This document shows, piece by piece, positions 6,877 to 9,527 of a stretch of 9,527 nucleotides of DNA (within the stretch, counting starts at the first letter, position 1; each line of letters opens with the position of its first letter). The notes beneath the pieces were generated by a model. The model saw only the letters and a program-made list of their open reading frames with translations, ran no database searches and was not told where the DNA came from. Both the position numbers and the translations under genes were made by a program. This stretch comes from Dehalococcoidales bacterium (GTDB lineage: Bacteria > Chloroflexota > Dehalococcoidia > Dehalococcoidales > UBA2162). The stretch is from positions 311,613 through 321,139 of the forward strand of contig CP070645.1 of NCBI GenBank assembly GCA_020354275.1. Reading direction: 5' to 3'.

Positions 6877-8055
6877 CTATATAACCCCCTGCCGTCTTAA
6901 CTCGGTTAGTTCAGATTCACTGATATCCAGCAACTCCCCGTAGACATAATCATTGTCCTGCCCGGCGGTTGGCGCTGCCCTGTGGTAGCTGGCCGGCGTG
7001 CGGGAAAGCCTAATCGGATTACCATCGGATACGGTTTTACCCAGCTCCGGGTGTTCCAGTTCAATGAAAAAGCCCCTTGCCCTGAGCTGCTGGTCGCTGG
7101 CAATGTCTCCTGCATTCTGCACCACCCCGGCGGCCACCCCCTGAGCCTGAAGCAGGGCCATCACCTCTTCAGCGGTGTGCTGGCTGGTCCACTCTTCTAC
7201 CATCATATCCAGCTCTTCCGTATTCTCCAGCCTGCCCGGCACGGTTGCCCACTTCCCGTCCTCGGCCCATGCCGGATTACCAATAGCCTTCTTGAAATTG
7301 AGCCACTGCCGGTCACTGAAGACAGCGATAGCGCACCAGCGGTCTTTACCACGGCAACGGTATACACCGTGAGGTGCTGCATTTGCAGAGCGATTGCCAG
7401 CCGGTTCCGGAGGTTTACCGGTTAAGCCGTACTCCAGAAAAGCATCACCCAGCAGACTGACCATCGCTTCCACCTGGGAAACATCAATGTACTGTCCCTC
7501 TCCCGTATTGTGACGATACTCCAGAGCAGAAAGCAGTGCCAGGGCAGCGTAAAGACCGGCGATATGGTCAGCGTAGGAATGACCCAACCCCGAAGGTGGT
7601 TCACCAGGATAGGAACTGAGATGGGTCATGCCGGAGAATGCCTGGACGCCCGGACCGAAACCGGCATAGTCGCGCCACGGACCGCTGTTTCCCATCACCG
7701 ACATACTAAGCATTATTATATCCGGCTTGATTTGCCTGATATTATCGTAGTCAAGCCCCCAGTTGGCCATCACCCGGGGAGCGAAGTTCTCTACCACGGC
7801 ATCACTGATACCGACAAGTTTCCTGGCAAGAGCCACTCCCTGCGCTTCATTCATGTTTAGCGTGATTCCCCGCTTGTTGTGGTTCCAGGTATTGTAGTAG
7901 CCACGGGCAAAAATGTCGTCAGCCTCAGGTATCAGCGGCTGTACCTTGATTACCTCGGCCCCGAAATCAGCCAGTATCCGGGTGGCATAGGGCCCCGCCA
8001 GCACCCAGCTGAAATCAAGAATGCGGATGTTATGTAAAACAGGTTTATCGTTCAT
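6877..8055 (-). CDS. CoA-transferase family III (CaiB/BaiF/Frc type)
   Basis: This 392-residue protein has the usual length and motifs of class III CoA-transferases, which move CoA between carboxylic acids through aspartyl-CoA thioester and anhydride intermediates. Visible are the N-terminal ILDFSWVLAGPYATRILADFGAEVIKV region (12-38), NHNKRGITLNM (58-68), FGPGVQAFSG (133-142), the catalytic Asp163 in YADHIAGLYAAL, and the GEGQYIDVSQVEAM segment after it. The C-terminal small domain is complete (LLQAQGVAAGVVQNAGD). The substrate pair cannot be inferred; formyl-CoA/oxalate, carnitine, benzylsuccinate and bile-acid enzymes all share these motifs. ATG 8055 has no ribosome site, but an extended -10 ends 9 nt before it, so the mRNA is probably leaderless. 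It is the first gene of a likely two-gene operon with the PPC protein and is divergent from the iron-sulfur protein gene. Confidence 0.94.
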   Translation of the reverse strand: MNDKPVLHNIRILDFSWVLAGPYATRILADFGAEVIKVQPLIPEADDIFARGYYNTWNHNKRGITLNMNEAQGVALARKLVGISDAVVENFAPRVMANWGLDYDNIRQIKPDIIMLSMSVMGNSGPWRDYAGFGPGVQAFSGMTHLSSYPGEPPSGLGHSYADHIAGLYAALALLSALEYRHNTGEGQYIDVSQVEAMVSLLGDAFLEYGLTGKPPEPAGNRSANAAPHGVYRCRGKDRWCAIAVFSDRQWLNFKKAIGNPAWAEDGKWATVPGRLENTEELDMMVEEWTSQHTAEEVMALLQAQGVAAGVVQNAGDIASDQQLRARGFFIELEHPELGKTVSDGNPIRLSRTPASYHRAAPTAGQDNDYVYGELLDISESELTELRRQGVI

Positions 8056-8063
8056 ATGGACTG

Positions 8064-8092
8064 ATTGTAACAGAACACAATACGGTCGGCAA
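8064..8092 (-). promoter_or_regulatory. CoA-transferase promoter with extended -10, predicted leaderless
   Basis: Reading the minus strand, TTGCCG (8092-8087, 4 of 6) is followed after 17 bp by TACAAT (8069-8064, 5 of 6), with a TGT extension just before it. RNA should start at about 8057-8055, at or 2 nt before the ATG. The core TCTGTTACAATCAG differs from the polA promoter core at only two positions. Confidence 0.62.
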
Positions 8093-8095
8093 AAA

Positions 8096-8135
8096 GCGGT
8101 TGACGCCTTCCAAAATCAACCGTCATGCGGTTGAC
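8096..8135. promoter_or_regulatory. Candidate operator: three CGGTTGA half-sites between divergent promoters
   Basis: GCGGTTGAC occurs at 8096-8104 and again at 8127-8135, exactly 31 bp (about three helical turns) apart. The inverted form TCAACCG is at 8116-8122, making a perfect 7-bp inverted repeat with the right copy across 5 bp. The right copy overlaps the -35 of the iron-sulfur gene promoter; the left copy begins 3 bp upstream of the CoA-transferase -35. The binding protein is unknown. Confidence 0.5.
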
Positions 8136-8159
8136 ACTGCCCATATGCTGGGTTATTCT
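8131..8159 (+). promoter_or_regulatory. Promoter of the iron-sulfur protein gene
   Basis: A perfect TTGACA (8131-8136), 17-bp spacer and TATTCT (8154-8159, 4 of 6) predict RNA starting near 8166, 18 nt before the ATG, with AAGGAGGA at 8171-8178 inside this short leader. Confidence 0.6.
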
Positions 8160-8183
8160 TATTATTGGAAAAGGAGGAGATTA

Positions 8184-8789
8184 ATGGTAACTCTGACTAT
8201 TGATGGCGTAGAAATCAGTGTTCAAGACGGTACTACTATTCTGGATGCCGCCAGAAATGTATCCGGGGTGGGCAAAATACCAACCCTCTGCCACATTAAC
8301 TCCCCGGCGTTATCTGACCTGAAACCGGTCAAATCCTGCCGGGTATGCACTGTGGAACAGGTCAGGGATGGCAGATCGGTTTTCCCTCTCTCCTGCGTCA
8401 CTCAGGTAAGAGAAGGCATGGTAATAAACACCAACTCGGATGTGGTCAAAGAACGGCGTAAAGATATTATCCGGGAGCACCTGACCAGGTGCTCCAAAGA
8501 ACCCGTAATCCTGGAACTGGCCAAAGAAATGGGCGTGGCCATACCTGAAGGTGACCTTCAGGAAGAGGAGTGCATCCTCTGCGGTATGTGCTATCGTGCC
8601 TGCAATGACCCCAGGGGTCTGGCCGCTGAGGCAATCAGCCAGGTCAAACAGAACGGGGCATCTTATTACCAGGTTGACGAAACCAAATGCCTGGCCTGCG
8701 GGGACTGCATGATCGCCTGTTCTCTCGGTACGGTTAAACTGGGAGAGAAGGCGGCAATAATACCCAAACCGAAGGCAGCAGCCAAGTAG
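8184..8789 (+). CDS. HoxU/NuoG-N-like iron-sulfur protein, [2Fe-2S] + 2 [4Fe-4S]
   Basis: This 201-residue soluble protein should carry electrons between redox partners. The N-terminal ubiquitin-like fold (VTLTIDGVEISVQDGTTILDAA, residues 2-23) carries [2Fe-2S] ligands Cys36, Cys52, Cys55 and Cys71. Two CxxCxxCxxxC motifs follow: Cys130/133/136/140 and Cys169/172/175/179, each fit for a [4Fe-4S] cluster. The order matches the N-terminal part of NuoG and the hydrogenase diaphorase subunit HoxU. The histidine-ligated cluster box (C-x3-H type) expected between them is missing; only a lone Cys103 remains. The gap Cys36-Cys52 is longer than usual. No partner such as NuoE/NuoF or a hydrogenase is visible, so the partner is unknown. 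ATG 8184 follows AAGGAGGA by 5 nt; the upstream TTG at 8100 lies before the promoter. A lysine/alanine-rich tail ends the protein. Confidence 0.87.
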   Translation: MVTLTIDGVEISVQDGTTILDAARNVSGVGKIPTLCHINSPALSDLKPVKSCRVCTVEQVRDGRSVFPLSCVTQVREGMVINTNSDVVKERRKDIIREHLTRCSKEPVILELAKEMGVAIPEGDLQEEECILCGMCYRACNDPRGLAAEAISQVKQNGASYYQVDETKCLACGDCMIACSLGTVKLGEKAAIIPKPKAAAK

Positions 8790-8799
8790 AGCCCTTTTA

Positions 8800-8815
8800 A
8801 ATAATGAGCATTATT
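8800..8815. repeat. Short palindrome AATAATG-AG-CATTATT
   Basis: A perfect 7-bp inverted repeat with a 2-bp centre starts 11 bp after the iron-sulfur gene stop. It is too tight and AT-rich to be a useful terminator. It could be a protein-binding site or chance. Confidence 0.3.
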
Positions 8816-8825
8816 CTGGTGATTA

Positions 8826-8852
8826 AAGGCGGTCCTGTAGATGGGCCGCCTT
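8826..8852 (+). terminator. Hairpin terminator after the iron-sulfur protein gene
   Basis: AAGGCGGTCC (8826-8835) pairs with GGGCCGCCTT (8843-8852) in a 10-bp, GC-rich stem with one G-U pair and a 7-nt loop. The following bases (CTGTTATAC) are only moderately T-rich, so termination may be partial. It separates the iron-sulfur gene from the transglutaminase-like gene. Confidence 0.6.
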
Positions 8853-8856
8853 CTGT

Positions 8857-8877
8857 TATACAAGGCAGTTTTAATAT
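8857..8877 (+). promoter_or_regulatory. Weak -10 candidates upstream of the transglutaminase-like gene
   Basis: Two overlapping options exist: TATACA at 8857-8862 with a TG extension at 8854-8855, giving RNA from about 8869, and TAATAT at 8872-8877, giving RNA from about 8884, the ATG itself. Neither has a clear -35. Both leave a leader of 15 nt or less without a ribosome site. Confidence 0.3.
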
Positions 8878-8883
8878 AACGAT

Positions 8884-9486
8884 ATGGATGAAAGAATAGA
8901 GCGTATTTTCCAGGAATGGACCCGCGGTAAAAACGCTATACAGGCAAGGGTGAGTATCTACCACCAGGTAAGGGACATACCTTATGCTGTAATACCGGAG
9001 CTTGCCGATGGCCGAAGATACCTCGAGATACTCCGTTACGGCCGGGGCTCGTGCACACCGAAGCATTTCCTCCTCGGCGATATGTACCAGAAACTGGGCC
9101 TGCTGGTGCTCTACGCCGTCTATCCCTACCGCTGGGACGAAAGTACCACCCACTACCCGTCCCGCTTGAAAAAGCTGGCCGAAGCCATGCCGACAAGCCA
9201 TCACCTTGCCTGCCGGGTGGACATCAACGGGCAGCTGATCCTGGTGGACGCCACATTAGACCCGCCCCTTAAAGCCCTGGGGGCACCGGTCAATGAAGAA
9301 TGGGACGGAATAAGTGATACCATACTCCCGGTAAATCCCTGCGGCGAAGAGCAACTCTACCACCCATCCGAGGCCCGTCTCATGCCACCGCGGCAGGACG
9401 ACGAAAGGTCACTGGCTTTCTACCGCGATTTTAACCAGTGGCTGGATGAGGCCAGACGGTCACAGCGGACACAGGTCGTTGAATAA
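8884..9486 (+). CDS. Transglutaminase-like domain protein
   Basis: This 200-residue protein shows the transglutaminase-like (papain-fold) catalytic pattern: Cys57 in GRGSCTPKHFLLGDMYQKLGL, His107 in SHHLACRVDINGQLILVDAT, and Asp122 fifteen residues later. The N-terminal IYHQVRDIPYAVIPE (25-39) is also family-like. Members are amidohydrolases, proteases or inactive scaffolds; the function here is unknown. No signal peptide or membrane segment is seen, so it is probably cytoplasmic, unlike many secreted relatives. The C-terminal 60 residues are not recognised. ATG 8884 has no Shine-Dalgarno site, and only an AT-rich stretch precedes it, so either the mRNA is leaderless or translation starts weakly. 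It follows the hairpin after the iron-sulfur gene and so is likely transcribed separately. The final 41 bases of the window hold nothing I can name. Confidence 0.78.
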   Translation: MDERIERIFQEWTRGKNAIQARVSIYHQVRDIPYAVIPELADGRRYLEILRYGRGSCTPKHFLLGDMYQKLGLLVLYAVYPYRWDESTTHYPSRLKKLAEAMPTSHHLACRVDINGQLILVDATLDPPLKALGAPVNEEWDGISDTILPVNPCGEEQLYHPSEARLMPPRQDDERSLAFYRDFNQWLDEARRSQRTQVVE

Positions 9487-9527
9487 CTCTTTCGACATGT
9501 CCTGGCTTAAAAGCCCCACCGCATCGG

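Noticed and set aside
6982..7425. 147-codon plus-strand open frame inside the CoA-transferase
   Set aside because: It is a shadow of a strongly supported gene and resembles no family.
8100..8183. TTG start extending the iron-sulfur protein by 28 residues
   Set aside because: It lies upstream of the predicted promoter; the ATG at 8184 has AAGGAGGA at ideal spacing and gives a standard [2Fe-2S] domain N-terminus.
9504..9515. GGCTT-AA-AAGCC as a terminator after the transglutaminase-like gene
   Set aside because: The loop would be two bases, so the real stem is only about four pairs, with no T tract after it.
9460..9527. Possible minus-strand gene end entering from the right edge (about 22 codons, ending at 9460)
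   Set aside because: It is open and looks protein-like, but it is too short to support and overlaps the transglutaminase-like gene by 27 bp.
1..9527. CRISPR array, tRNA, insertion sequence or prophage signals
   Set aside because: No regularly spaced repeats, cloverleaf, transposase motif or terminal inverted repeats were seen.

Overview
The window looks like chromosomal core DNA of a free-living bacterium with moderately high GC. Complete polA and mutM housekeeping genes sit among acyl-CoA metabolism genes (ADP-forming acyl-CoA ligase, acyl-CoA dehydrogenase, class III CoA-transferase) and a multi-cluster iron-sulfur protein. This mix, together with the protein style, suggests an anaerobic or facultative member of the Chloroflexota, perhaps Dehalococcoidia-like. 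That placement is an impression from sequence character, not a computed result. I see no mobile elements, tRNA, rRNA, CRISPR or phage genes.

Layout. (1) 1-560, minus: the N-terminal 186 codons of a CoA-binding, NDP-forming acyl-CoA ligase, cut by the window edge. (2) 561-776: a divergent promoter region with a self-complementary double -10 element and, further right, a TTGACA promoter. (3) 777-5051, plus: a histidine phosphatase, then polA with its own promoter, then mutM. This is a DNA replication and repair block. (4) 5195-6421, plus: an acyl-CoA dehydrogenase behind a near-consensus promoter. (5) 8055-6434, minus: a class III CoA-transferase followed by a small PPC/DUF296 protein, apparently one operon that meets the dehydrogenase gene tail to tail only 12 bp apart. 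(6) 8056-8183: a divergent control region with two opposed promoters and three copies of a CGGTTGA half-site between and over them. (7) 8184-8789, plus: a soluble HoxU/NuoG-N-like protein with one [2Fe-2S] and two [4Fe-4S] motifs, closed by a hairpin. (8) 8884-9486, plus: a transglutaminase-like cysteine-hydrolase-fold protein.

How the genes may work together. The ligase fragment, dehydrogenase and CoA-transferase would activate, oxidise and swap CoA thioesters of organic acids. The iron-sulfur protein shares a control region with the CoA-transferase and could carry electrons connected with that metabolism; this is inference from layout. polA and mutM form a plausible base-excision repair pair.

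Most interesting signals. polA and the CoA-transferase share an almost identical extended -10 (TCTGTTAYAATSAG) placed so close to ATG that both mRNAs should be leaderless, while neighbouring genes have strong Shine-Dalgarno sites. The divergent 8096-8135 operator-like repeat is the best candidate for a regulatory circuit. PolA has Asp instead of the usual Glu at the steric-gate position of motif A. I found no convincing wholly new multi-gene system.
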